Shown here in pieces: positions 45,774 to 53,941 of a stretch of DNA of 60,286 bases. Origin of the DNA: Actinomycetota bacterium (GTDB lineage: Bacteria > Actinomycetota > Thermoleophilia > RBG-16-64-13); NCBI GenBank assembly GCA_012514635.1, contig JAAYZX010000008.1, positions 1 through 60,286 of the forward strand. Reading direction: 5' to 3'. The stretch's first letter is position 1, and every line of letters starts with the position of its first letter. The translations under genes and the position numbers were made by a program. The notes below the pieces were generated by a model, which worked only from the letters and a program-made list of their open reading frames with translations, did not search any database and was not told the origin of the DNA.

Positions 45774-48694
45774 CTATCGGCCTCAAAAGCCGGTCTGTGG
45801 CAGATGGCCGTCAAGCGACAAAAGTTGGGACACTTCTTGTCTGTGGGGTAATCGAAGTATCCCGATCTCATCCCCCGGACGACCTCTATGGCAGCTTTCC
45901 GACACTGTTCGAGCACGGTATCGAGCCCGCTACGCGGTACCAGTTGCCAACCGTCACCATAGCCTGTGGTATCGCACACACCATGCTCAAGTATTCCCTC
46001 TCCCACCTCGGCCCCCAGAATTTCGTATCCTCCGCCCACCACCCGTTTTTCGGGATACAGATGTGCCAGAGCAAGCATGTAGAGCGGCACCTGGAGAGCC
46101 CCGGAAGCCGACCAGTCGCGCGACGGCCGATGAAATCCGGTCTTGTAATCTACGACTGTGCAGAGAGTGCCGTCGTCGCTCTCGTCGACTCGGTCTATTC
46201 GACCACGAACAATCAGATCATCTTCCAAATCTACCCCGGCGGCAGGAAGGGAATACTCCAGTTTGGTGGGGAACAATCTTCTTTCTTGCTCGGCCTCTCT
46301 GCGCAGATAGCCTTTCACTCTGTAACGCACCTCGGCGGCCAGGAGCGAGAGCACCGCCGGGCTGCGCCGTCCGCGGAGCCGGCTCAAGGAGGTGTTAAGG
46401 GCATCTTCAACCAGGACCAAGACTTCTCCAAGCATCGCCATCTCCAAGGGGAGCAAACCCCTGCGCATCATGGACCTGTACACGATTGCTAGAACCTGGT
46501 GTGTCACCGTCCCCAGTTCCCGAAGATCTCCCTCCTCCTGTGGAGTATCGATCCCAACAACCCGCTCCAGAAACCAGGCAATGGGGCAGCGCGCGTACGC
46601 CTCGATCTCTCCCACGGTCCAACTGCCTGCCTCTCCCAAACGAGCCAGGCATACCGAATCGCGCAGACGAACCGGCCCGGCCCTTGTTACTGACTGCAAA
46701 GAGATCCATCCATCCTCAGGCACCCCCTCCGGCACCCATCCCTGGGCCGCACATGACCTCAAGAACTCACGCGGGGAAGGGGCACGTGTCGCCTCATGCG
46801 TCACGTCGGCCAAAGTGCGCGTACGCCATACAGGAAGAGAGTGACCCTCCCTCCTCAGGGTCTCCAGAAACGGCGATTCCACAAGAGGTCCGCCGTCATC
46901 GTCGGCCAAGCGTTGAGATAGATAGACTGTGTCATTTGCCGCACTCAAGGCAAGTCTGAAGAGGAACATGTCCTGGCCCTCTGCCGACTCTTCAAGCAGA
47001 TCCACTCCCGCATACCTATTGCAGTCACGTCGAAACTGAGGAGGTAACAATCCGGCCCCTCCCTCCGCTTCGGGAAATTCCTGTTCAACCAAGCCCAACA
47101 CGAACACCACCTTACGGCGGCGCGTGCGCACTCGAGAGGCGCTGGTGACCAACACACCCTCTGCAGAACCTGCACCTACCCATATGAGAGAGTCACCTAA
47201 GTAGTCGGTCAGGAGCGCTCCATCCAAAGCCGGAGCAAGGGAACGATGCTCCGCCCGCCGCTCCAGAGCCGCTTCAATCCCGCGCAGGGCGCGCGCGTCT
47301 TCGGCAGCGCTGGCAGAAGTAAGATCTCGGCCCGCCCAAGCAGATGAGAACATGGCGCGGGCCAGGTCGATAAGAGCACAATCCTCCGCACTAGGTTGCT
47401 CTATCTCCTCCTCGACGCAACACCGCAATCGCGACCACGTAACGGGGAACAACTCCTCCAACACCGCAGAGGCATGGGGCGAATCGGGCCACATTTGAAT
47501 ATCGCGCAGGAGTTCCTGAGCGGGGCCGGAAAGTGCCGCCGGTTTCTCCTCCGCATAACGACTTGTCAGGAACGACAGAATAGCCGCGGTATCCTTCTGC
47601 CTGACCCAGCGCAGAGCCAACAAAAAGGCATTCCCCAGACCGGTGTCGGCGATCCGCGCCGGGGCCTCCATCTGAACGGGTATGCCGTACGCCCCGAACA
47701 CCTCCTCCACGAGGCGACGCCACATACCTGCTCTTCGCGCCACCACCATGATTTCCCCAAGCGGGATACCGGCACGCAAGAGATCCACCACTTCGGCGGC
47801 CACGATTTCCACCTCGCCGCGGCGCCCAGAGGAACGCAGGAGCCGCAGGCGCACTGAGGCACCATCTTCCGATCCTGTGTCGCCTCGACGACACACGTGA
47901 GCCGCTCCCAGTCTCAACCAGTGAGTAACTTCACCGTTGAGGAACTTGGAAGCCGTTGTCCCATCCCAGGCAAGCTCAAGCAAAAAAGGAACCTTGCTCG
48001 CCAGAGTCGAAAGCAGTCTGCGCTGGGCCGGCGTGAAAGTCACGAAACCGAAGCAGGCCACCGGCCTGGTCCATGGCCGTCCCTGGTCCCCACCGGTCGC
48101 CAAAATAGATGCCGCACGGCCCGTGCGACGAGATCGGCTTTCCACACCCCATTCCGCGCACACGCGCCGATAGCCGGGCCACAGCACACGTAAGGCCTCC
48201 GCCGCCCGGCGAGAGGTTTCATGATGCGCTGAGCGCGACCAACGTTCCAACCCGGCATAGATCACCTGGTCTGCCAGGCCGGTTTCTTCCAACTCCTCCA
48301 GCACATTGGCCAACCCGCTCAATGGTCTTACCAGACGACCAAAAATCGACTCTTGCTCAGACCACAGCCGTTCACCCGCCTGGCAAACGGCGAACTCTCT
48401 CTCCAACGGAGCGAAGAGACGCCCTCTTTCCCCAAGAACAGCGTCTACAAGCTCATCGAGAGTCCCAACCCCAGTCCCGCCCAGCAGAACTCCGTCCTCT
48501 TGCGAGATGAGAAGCGTCAACTCCGCCGCATCCCTCCGCGAAGGAACCAGGAGGAGCGGATCTCGTCCGGCGGCGAGCTGCGCCCGCCGCCACCTCAGAA
48601 CATAATGTCGCGCATCATCAGCGTTTAGGCCCGTCAACAATACGGGACCCCGAGTTTCCCAGAGAGATTCAACCGCAATGTCAACGTTATCCAT
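45770..48694 (-). CDS. addB: AddB-type nuclease subunit, helicase Walker A lost
   Basis: Partner of AddA. About 974 residues from ATG 48694 (a GTG at 48751 is open but has no binding site). The fold is UvrD-like, but the N-terminal loop reads LLTGLNADDARH in place of GxxGxGKT, so ATP hydrolysis by this subunit is unlikely. The C-terminal nuclease keeps DYKTG (849-853) and an iron-sulfur-like set: RCPIAWFLERVVG, then Cys955-x3-Cys959-x5-Cys965, one residue wider than usual. Transcribed from a gap shared with pafB. Confidence 0.85.
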   Translation of the reverse strand: MDNVDIAVESLWETRGPVLLTGLNADDARHYVLRWRRAQLAAGRDPLLLVPSRRDAAELTLLISQEDGVLLGGTGVGTLDELVDAVLGERGRLFAPLEREFAVCQAGERLWSEQESIFGRLVRPLSGLANVLEELEETGLADQVIYAGLERWSRSAHHETSRRAAEALRVLWPGYRRVCAEWGVESRSRRTGRAASILATGGDQGRPWTRPVACFGFVTFTPAQRRLLSTLASKVPFLLELAWDGTTASKFLNGEVTHWLRLGAAHVCRRGDTGSEDGASVRLRLLRSSGRRGEVEIVAAEVVDLLRAGIPLGEIMVVARRAGMWRRLVEEVFGAYGIPVQMEAPARIADTGLGNAFLLALRWVRQKDTAAILSFLTSRYAEEKPAALSGPAQELLRDIQMWPDSPHASAVLEELFPVTWSRLRCCVEEEIEQPSAEDCALIDLARAMFSSAWAGRDLTSASAAEDARALRGIEAALERRAEHRSLAPALDGALLTDYLGDSLIWVGAGSAEGVLVTSASRVRTRRRKVVFVLGLVEQEFPEAEGGAGLLPPQFRRDCNRYAGVDLLEESAEGQDMFLFRLALSAANDTVYLSQRLADDDGGPLVESPFLETLRREGHSLPVWRTRTLADVTHEATRAPSPREFLRSCAAQGWVPEGVPEDGWISLQSVTRAGPVRLRDSVCLARLGEAGSWTVGEIEAYARCPIAWFLERVVGIDTPQEEGDLRELGTVTHQVLAIVYRSMMRRGLLPLEMAMLGEVLVLVEDALNTSLSRLRGRRSPAVLSLLAAEVRYRVKGYLRREAEQERRLFPTKLEYSLPAAGVDLEDDLIVRGRIDRVDESDDGTLCTVVDYKTGFHRPSRDWSASGALQVPLYMLALAHLYPEKRVVGGGYEILGAEVGEGILEHGVCDTTGYGDGWQLVPRSGLDTVLEQCRKAAIEVVRGMRSGYFDYPTDKKCPNFCRLTAICHRPAFEADR

Positions 48695-48700
48695 ATATCC

Positions 48701-48706
48701 ATTGTA
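48701..48706 (-). promoter_or_regulatory. -10-like TACAAT exactly 6 nt before the addB ATG
   Basis: TACAAT then GGATAT then ATG (48694) on the minus strand. This spacing is what a leaderless actinobacterial transcript needs, with the start codon at +1. No Shine-Dalgarno is present. Confidence 0.55.
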
Positions 48707-48769
48707 TACAGGACCGCGGACGGCAATCGCTAAGAGTTCCACTCCCCCCACGGACCCATGATTATGCGG

Positions 48770-48775
48770 TACCCT
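48770..48775 (+). promoter_or_regulatory. -10-like TACCCT exactly 6 nt before the pafB ATG
   Basis: TACCCT then AGATGC then ATG (48782). It has the same TANNNT-N6-ATG geometry as addB on the opposite strand, and no Shine-Dalgarno. Confidence 0.5.
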
Positions 48776-48781
48776 AGATGC

Positions 48782-49807
48782 ATGGCCAAAGACGATGAGA
48801 AGACCTTGCGCCAGCTGTCTCTCCTTTCATTCTTGTTGGACGCGCGACGGCCCGTTACCGCTCAGGAGGTCATGGAGTGTGTCGAAGGCTATGCCGGTAT
48901 GACCGCTCAGAACTTCAAAAGACGATTCTTCGACGACCGCGAAGATCTGCGCCGGGTAGGAATCGGCATCGAACGCATGACGAGCCCCCGGTTAGGACCC
49001 GGGGAGGCATTCTATCTGTCCGACGAGGACTACCGACTTCCCGACCTCTCATTGTCAAGAGAGGAATACTCCGCCCTTGTGTCGGCACGAATCCTGCTCC
49101 AAGGCCGCTTTCCTTACGAAAAACCACTGCATCTGGCTTTAGCAGCACTGAGCGGTGCTCAGGGCCACCCCCTGCCGACTGATGGTACTCATCTCGTACA
49201 GCACATCACCGTACGAGAGGGTATCGATGACTCGGAAGACCTGCGCACGCGACTCAACCGGCTGGAAGCCGCTTGGCAGTCTCAGAAAAGCGTCCGCTTC
49301 CTTTACCATGGAGTCGGCTCCGACGAACCCACAGAGCGAACAATAGATCCGTACGGACTCTTTTTATTGGACGGCCATTGGTACGTGGTTGGACGCGATC
49401 ATGACAAAGCGGCGCTCCGCATGTTCCGAGTCGATAGAATCCAAGGCAGGATCCATTACCGCACTAAAAAGCCCCACGACTTCCCTCCGCCCACCGATTA
49501 CGAGCCGGAGCAGTTCAAAGCCAGACCCCCTTGGTTGATAGGAGAACCTGTGGGAAAGGCAGATATCGTGGTGGGTTCCCAGCTAGACTGGTGGGTCACC
49601 CGTACCTACGGCAGACATGTCGCCGACAGTCGTCCTACTGAAGAGGGAACTCAATTCACGCTTCCCTACGCTGACCCTGATCCGCTACTGGCCTGGGTCG
49701 TCACTTGGCACAAACACGTGCGTCTCACAGGACCGACCTACCTGATGGAACGCCTACTTAACGGTCTGCGGGCGGCAATCGAACTCCACCTGGAGACGGC
49801 GACGTGA
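48782..49807 (+). CDS. pafB: PafB-like WYL-domain transcriptional regulator
   Basis: 341 residues: N-terminal winged helix (TLRQLSLLSFLLDARRPVTAQEV), a middle linker, a WYL domain (about 170-235; VRFLYHG, DPYGLFLLDGHWYVVGRDHD, MFRVDRI) and a C-terminal WCX-type extension. In mycobacteria PafB with PafC activates most DNA-damage genes independently of LexA. The ATG at 48782 fits the family start. It is followed by pafC with a 4-bp overlap and is divergent from addB. No proteasome or Pup-ligase gene is nearby. Confidence 0.85.
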   Translation: MAKDDEKTLRQLSLLSFLLDARRPVTAQEVMECVEGYAGMTAQNFKRRFFDDREDLRRVGIGIERMTSPRLGPGEAFYLSDEDYRLPDLSLSREEYSALVSARILLQGRFPYEKPLHLALAALSGAQGHPLPTDGTHLVQHITVREGIDDSEDLRTRLNRLEAAWQSQKSVRFLYHGVGSDEPTERTIDPYGLFLLDGHWYVVGRDHDKAALRMFRVDRIQGRIHYRTKKPHDFPPPTDYEPEQFKARPPWLIGEPVGKADIVVGSQLDWWVTRTYGRHVADSRPTEEGTQFTLPYADPDPLLAWVVTWHKHVRLTGPTYLMERLLNGLRAAIELHLETAT

Positions 49808-50769
49808 TCCACACCTGTGGAGTCACTCCCGAACGGGTGGCGCAGATCCTTGGGTTGCTGAGCTACCTTCTGCGCGACCCCGAGACCCTCCGTATACCGC
49901 TTGACACCATAGAACGCGATCTCGGTTTGTCGCGCGCCGAGATTATCGAGGACATCTCTATCCTCAATCTTGTGAATTTCGGAGGCGGCACGTATCTCAT
50001 CTATGTTCGCGAGGAGAAAGGCCAACTCATAATCGACCGAGAACCGCTGGGAGAGAACATGCAGTATCCGGCACGCCTCTCCCCTACTCTGGCGCGTTCA
50101 CTGCTCCTGGCGTTGGAACTGGTGGGCGACGTTGTGGCACCGGATTCGGCCGCCGGGTTGCGCGCAAAACTGATAGAAGCACTTGCCGGCGACCTCCAGC
50201 AACTTCCCCTCATCGAGACCGGCCTCGTCCTGCAGCCGTCCAACGTGGTGATGAATGCACTGGCTACCGCTATCCGAGGGCGACGAGTGGTTCAACTGGA
50301 ATACTATTCAGCCGCCAGAGGCAGTCTCACTTTTCGCCATGTCGAGCCGGAACTACTGCGCTCTTCGGGACAGGCCTGGTACCTGGAGGCCTACTGTCAA
50401 TCCGCATGCGGGTCCCGCACTTTCCGGGTGGATCTCATCAGGAGCTCACGGATCCTCGACGAAACATTCTCTCCAAGAACTGAACCGGACGCTGAGCCGG
50501 GCACAGACCCACTCCCATTGGACACCGGCGCTCCCGATTGGGCTACCCTGGCGTTCGATTCCGACCGCGAGACCGACCTCCGCTCGTGGGGTACCCCTTT
50601 CCAGAAAAGAGGCGACGGACGCTTCGTTGTAGAAACGCCATACTTTGATGACGAATGGCTCGTGGGGCAAGTGCTGGCCGCGCTCGGCACAGCGGAGCTG
50701 GAGAGTCCACAAACCCTTCGCCAAGACGTAGCGCGCGCAGGAAAAGCACTCTTGGCGACGTATTCGTGA
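49804..50769 (+). CDS. pafC: PafC-like WYL-domain transcriptional regulator
   Basis: 321 residues from a GTG that overlaps the pafB stop by 4 bp. It has the N-terminal winged helix of the pair (RVAQILGLLSYLLRDPE, DLGLSRAEIIEDISIL), then a WYL domain (VVQLEYYSAARGSLTFRHVEPELL, WYLEAYCQ, TFRVDLIRS) and a C-terminal extension with an acidic Pro-rich insert. PafB and PafC normally act as a heterodimer. Confidence 0.85.
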   Translation: MIHTCGVTPERVAQILGLLSYLLRDPETLRIPLDTIERDLGLSRAEIIEDISILNLVNFGGGTYLIYVREEKGQLIIDREPLGENMQYPARLSPTLARSLLLALELVGDVVAPDSAAGLRAKLIEALAGDLQQLPLIETGLVLQPSNVVMNALATAIRGRRVVQLEYYSAARGSLTFRHVEPELLRSSGQAWYLEAYCQSACGSRTFRVDLIRSSRILDETFSPRTEPDAEPGTDPLPLDTGAPDWATLAFDSDRETDLRSWGTPFQKRGDGRFVVETPYFDDEWLVGQVLAALGTAELESPQTLRQDVARAGKALLATYS

Positions 50770-50825
50770 TCCAAACCCTCTGTGCCGATGGTCGGAGGCG
50801 CTTCAGACGACAGAAAGGAGTCTAG

Positions 50826-51194
50826 TTGCGACTCATCCTGCGCTGGATAATCAACACGCTGGCCATCCTGGCCATTACCAAGCTTCTGCCCGCCATCCAA
50901 ATTGAAGCACTCTGGGTGGCCGTGGTAGCCGCACTTGTCCTTGGACTGTTAAACACTTTCGTGCGGCCCATTCTCGTTGTGGCCACGTTGCCGCTGAACG
51001 TCCTCACACTTGGGCTCTTTACTTTGGTGCTGAACGGTCTGATCCTTCAGATTATCGATTGGATCATGGGCTCCCGCATGTCCATAGCCAACTTCGGTTG
51101 GGCGATCCTGGGAGCGCTGCTGATCTCCATTATCACCGGCGCGATCAACATCATCGTGGGAGGTGACCGACGCATCGACCGCAGCCGGCGTTGA
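50826..51194 (+). CDS. Small membrane protein, YvlD/phage-holin-4_2 family
   Basis: 122 residues and four hydrophobic helices: ILRWIINTLAILAITKLLP, then ALVLGLLNTFVRPILV, PLNVLTLGLFTLVLNG, and FGWAILGALLISIITGAINII. This is the common four-helix holin superfamily IV found chromosomally in most phyla, not evidence of phage. It uses a TTG start with AAAGGAG 5 nt upstream. It lies 56 bp after pafC. Confidence 0.85.
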   Translation: MRLILRWIINTLAILAITKLLPAIQIEALWVAVVAALVLGLLNTFVRPILVVATLPLNVLTLGLFTLVLNGLILQIIDWIMGSRMSIANFGWAILGALLISIITGAINIIVGGDRRIDRSRR

Positions 51195-51695
51195 CGACAC
51201 CGCCGGCGCTGAAATAGCGACCCGCCGGCGCCACCGATACACACCTACGCACCGTCGGTCACCGCGGGTACGCTTGCTCTCGTAGCGAATTCCGACCTCG
51301 GGATTGAGCCCTTCAGTCAATCCGGCCTCGTACCGAGAGAAGGCGCCACACGGACGCGGCCCCCACCACTCCTGGCGCGACCACGGGCAACCCGGCGTCA
51401 CCACCCGCGCCTCATCTGGAGATGATACCTCTACCCGCGCTTTGATAGCGAAGAGGCGATTGGCCAATGCCACCGTCTTAGCACATTCCAGTGGAGAAGA
51501 TCCATAGCCGAGCTGCTCGCGAATCGCCCTGCCCTGTCGATGTCCAATCTCGTGAAGCGCACGCCCCACATCCACCGTTGCACTCTGAGCCGCGTCCAGC
51601 TGCATGGCAACCACTAAACCCAGCCCCTGCGCGGCCACCCGCCAACGCATGCAGAAAGGCAGCAATCCCGGTCTGCGCAGAACAAGGAGGGCCAT
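50949..51695 (-). CDS. Cysteine-containing protein, possibly L-2-amino-thiazoline-4-carboxylate hydrolase-like
   Basis: Shown from ATG 51695 (248 residues); the frame is open upstream to 51896 and there is no good binding site. Residues 1-155 have a family-like pattern: a helical N-terminus with ALHEIGHRQG, then PGCPWS (Cys103), PCGAFSRYEAGL (Cys116) and a closing GDRRCVGVYRW (Cys149), reminiscent of ATC-hydrolase or V4R-type domains. The last about 93 residues are polar and mostly antisense to the holin-like gene (246-bp overlap), so the original stop may have been lost. It follows pilT by 91 bp. Family call is tentative. Confidence 0.5.
   Translation of the reverse strand: MALLVLRRPGLLPFCMRWRVAAQGLGLVVAMQLDAAQSATVDVGRALHEIGHRQGRAIREQLGYGSSPLECAKTVALANRLFAIKARVEVSSPDEARVVTPGCPWSRQEWWGPRPCGAFSRYEAGLTEGLNPEVGIRYESKRTRGDRRCVGVYRWRRRVAISAPAVSSTPAAVDASVTSHDDVDRAGDNGDQQRSQDRPTEVGYGHAGAHDPIDNLKDQTVQHQSKEPKCEDVQRQRGHNENGPHESV
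51201..51230. repeat. Inverted repeat between convergent genes
   Basis: CGCCGGCG at 51201-51208 and 51223-51230 (8 bp), 7 bp after the holin-like stop. Without a T-run it is only a weak candidate terminator for the rightward genes. Confidence 0.35.
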
Positions 51696-51786
51696 GAACC
51701 CGGGTACGCGCGGTAGACCCGGAGCCTGGAGCGGTGCCAATAGCCGGATCAGTCGCCTACCGCAGCCGACAAATGACGGCCACAGG

Positions 51787-52875
51787 TTACTCAAGCAATG
51801 AGACCTCGTATCCTCTGGACTGCACCATAAGCTTGAAGTCGTGGGGGGTGGTGGCCACCTGCACGGCTTCCTGCAGGGTAACGACGCCGGCTGCATACAG
51901 CTGCAGCAGACTCTGGTCGAAGGTTTGCATGCCGTAGAAGTCGCCTTCTTTGATGGCGGTCTCGATGTTGTGAGTCTGGGCCGGATCCAGAATGAAGTCT
52001 CGGATGCGTCCGGTCATGATCATAACCTCCACCGCCGGAGCACGACCGGCACCATCTGCGCGTTGGAGAAGTCGCTGGGATATAATGCCGCGAAGAGAGC
52101 CCGCCAGCATAATCCGTACCTGTTTTTGCTGATACAGTGGGAAGAAGTCGATGATGCGGTTCACGGTCTCAGTGGCATCTATAGTGTGAAGGGTGCTCAA
52201 CACGAAGTGACCGGTCTGCGCCGCCGTCAGAGCAGTCCGCACAGTTTCCAGGTCTCGCATCTCTCCAATGAGGATGACGTCCGGATCCTGCCGTAGCACG
52301 TACTTCAACGCAGAGGCATAGGACTCGGTATCGAGACCGACTTCCCGCTGATTGATGATAGAATTCTTGTCCTGATGCAGGATCTCGATAGGATCCTCGA
52401 TGGTCACGATATGCCGACGCATGAGGGTGTTGATGTAGTCGATCATGGTGGCAAGTGTGGTGGTCTTCCCAGACCCGGTAGTGCCGGTGACCAGGACCAT
52501 CCCCCGAGGCTCCAGAGCCAGTTTCTGGACGGAGGCCGGCAGCATCAGATCCTCAAAGGACGGAATGGAGCTGACTACCTGCCGCATCGCGATAGAAATG
52601 CTTCCACGTTGTCGATAGATGTTCACCCGGAAACGCCCCACTGCCGGCGCACTGTATGCGAAATCAATCTCGTTGGTCTCGCTGAAGTGCCTGATCTGTT
52701 TGTCGCTCATGAGCGAGGCGGCAAAGTCTTTGGTGTGCTCAGGAGTACACACCTCATCGTCCACAAGAATAAGCTCACCATCCACCCGCAGAACGGGTGG
52801 GCTACCACTCTTCAGATGCAGATCTGAGGCCCGTACTGCTACAGCTTCGGCCAACAGCTCTTCAATGGACTTCAT
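51787..52875 (-). CDS. pilT: PilT/PilU-type twitching ATPase
   Basis: Hexameric secretion ATPase that retracts type IV pili. 362 residues: N-terminal PAS-like domain (AVAVRASDLHLKSGSPPVLRVDG), Walker A TGTTGSGKTTT near residue 137, Asp box TIEDPIE, Walker B DVILIGEMRDLET, His box STLHTIDATE, and the retraction motif AGSLRGIISQRLL. No pilin, pilB or pilC is in the window. It overlaps the deacetylase-family gene by 14 bp. Confidence 0.94.
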   Translation of the reverse strand: MKSIEELLAEAVAVRASDLHLKSGSPPVLRVDGELILVDDEVCTPEHTKDFAASLMSDKQIRHFSETNEIDFAYSAPAVGRFRVNIYRQRGSISIAMRQVVSSIPSFEDLMLPASVQKLALEPRGMVLVTGTTGSGKTTTLATMIDYINTLMRRHIVTIEDPIEILHQDKNSIINQREVGLDTESYASALKYVLRQDPDVILIGEMRDLETVRTALTAAQTGHFVLSTLHTIDATETVNRIIDFFPLYQQKQVRIMLAGSLRGIISQRLLQRADGAGRAPAVEVMIMTGRIRDFILDPAQTHNIETAIKEGDFYGMQTFDQSLLQLYAAGVVTLQEAVQVATTPHDFKLMVQSRGYEVSLLE

Positions 52876-53896
52876 CCAGCACGCTCCAGTGCTCGCGAAG
52901 AGCGTTCACAGTGGACGTCACTTCCGCATGATCCGAATCGGATACCTCAGGGATGAAGTTCACCACACGCCCCGCCAGTCCTTCAAGCGTGCGCACAACA
53001 GATCCGGCGAGCAGCTCCGGTTCATATCCGCCCTCGAGGAAGCATACGGGGCCCGCTGCCTCCAGCTCGTCGGCCATCTGCGCAAAACGAAGTGCCATCC
53101 AATGGAAAGCGTCGGCCGACAAGCGAAGACCTCCAAGAGGGTCTCCCTGCTGAGAGTCGTAACCACTGGAGATCAACACCAATCCGGGCCGAAATTCCCG
53201 CGCCATGGGCTCCAGCACGGCTTCGAACAGATGCTTGACGAGGCCGTCACCAGCGCCGTGACTAAGAGGAACATTCATTGTGAAGCCCTTTCCGGGACCG
53301 GCTCCCACCTCAAAAGCGGCCCCAGTGCCCGGATAGTGGTTCCGCAGATGCATGCTGGCATACAATACGGTAGGATCCTGATAGAAGGCGTCCTGAGTAC
53401 CGTTCCCATGGTGCACATCCCAGTCGAAGATGAGCACCCTCTCCACCCCAAGCTCAGCCCGTGCATAGGCCGCAGCCACGGCCACATTATTGAAAATACA
53501 GAAGCCCATTCCCCGTGACCGTACGGCATGATGTCCCGGCGGACGCACAAGTAGGAATGCACGTTCGCCTACAGATACAGCCCTCTTTACCGCCTCCACT
53601 CCGGCTCCGGCCGCCAGTAATGCAGCCTCATACGAGGCTGGGGACACATGCGTATCCATGTCCAGAGCGCCGCCACTCCGATCGGCCAGCCTCTCCACGG
53701 ACTGGATATATTCAGGCGCGTGCACACGGGCGACCTGAGCGGTAGTGGCCGGAGACGGCTCACGCCACTCAAAGGGAACATCTGCGGAGGCGAGTGCGCG
53801 CCGAGCCGCTACCAGTCTCACGGAAGACTCAGGATGCCATGCCCCGGTATCGTGGTCTAGAAAGCGCTCGTGGAAGTACACGGACAGAGCCACCAT
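52862..53896 (-). CDS. Histone deacetylase-family (AcuC/acetylpolyamine amidohydrolase-like) enzyme
   Basis: Zinc amidohydrolase. 344 residues with all class signatures: RPPGHHA with the active-site His pair, GFCIFNNVAVAA, FDWDVHHGNGTQDAF with metal-binding Asp and His, and LISSGYDSQQGDPLGG with the second Asp. Substrates in bacteria are acetyl-lysine on enzymes such as acyl-CoA synthetases, or acetylpolyamines. An acyl-CoA synthetase gene lies 4 kb away, so AcuC-like control of it is possible but unproven. Confidence 0.92.
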   Translation of the reverse strand: MVALSVYFHERFLDHDTGAWHPESSVRLVAARRALASADVPFEWREPSPATTAQVARVHAPEYIQSVERLADRSGGALDMDTHVSPASYEAALLAAGAGVEAVKRAVSVGERAFLLVRPPGHHAVRSRGMGFCIFNNVAVAAAYARAELGVERVLIFDWDVHHGNGTQDAFYQDPTVLYASMHLRNHYPGTGAAFEVGAGPGKGFTMNVPLSHGAGDGLVKHLFEAVLEPMAREFRPGLVLISSGYDSQQGDPLGGLRLSADAFHWMALRFAQMADELEAAGPVCFLEGGYEPELLAGSVVRTLEGLAGRVVNFIPEVSDSDHAEVTSTVNALREHWSVLDEVH

Positions 53897-53941
53897 CGCT
53901 CCACCTCTCTAACGTTCTCCCGCGCGACGCTCCCTGTGATT

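Noticed and set aside
50826-51194. Holin-like gene as a sign of prophage
   Set aside because: This four-helix family is a common chromosomal protein in many phyla, and no integrase, terminase, capsid or lysin gene is nearby.
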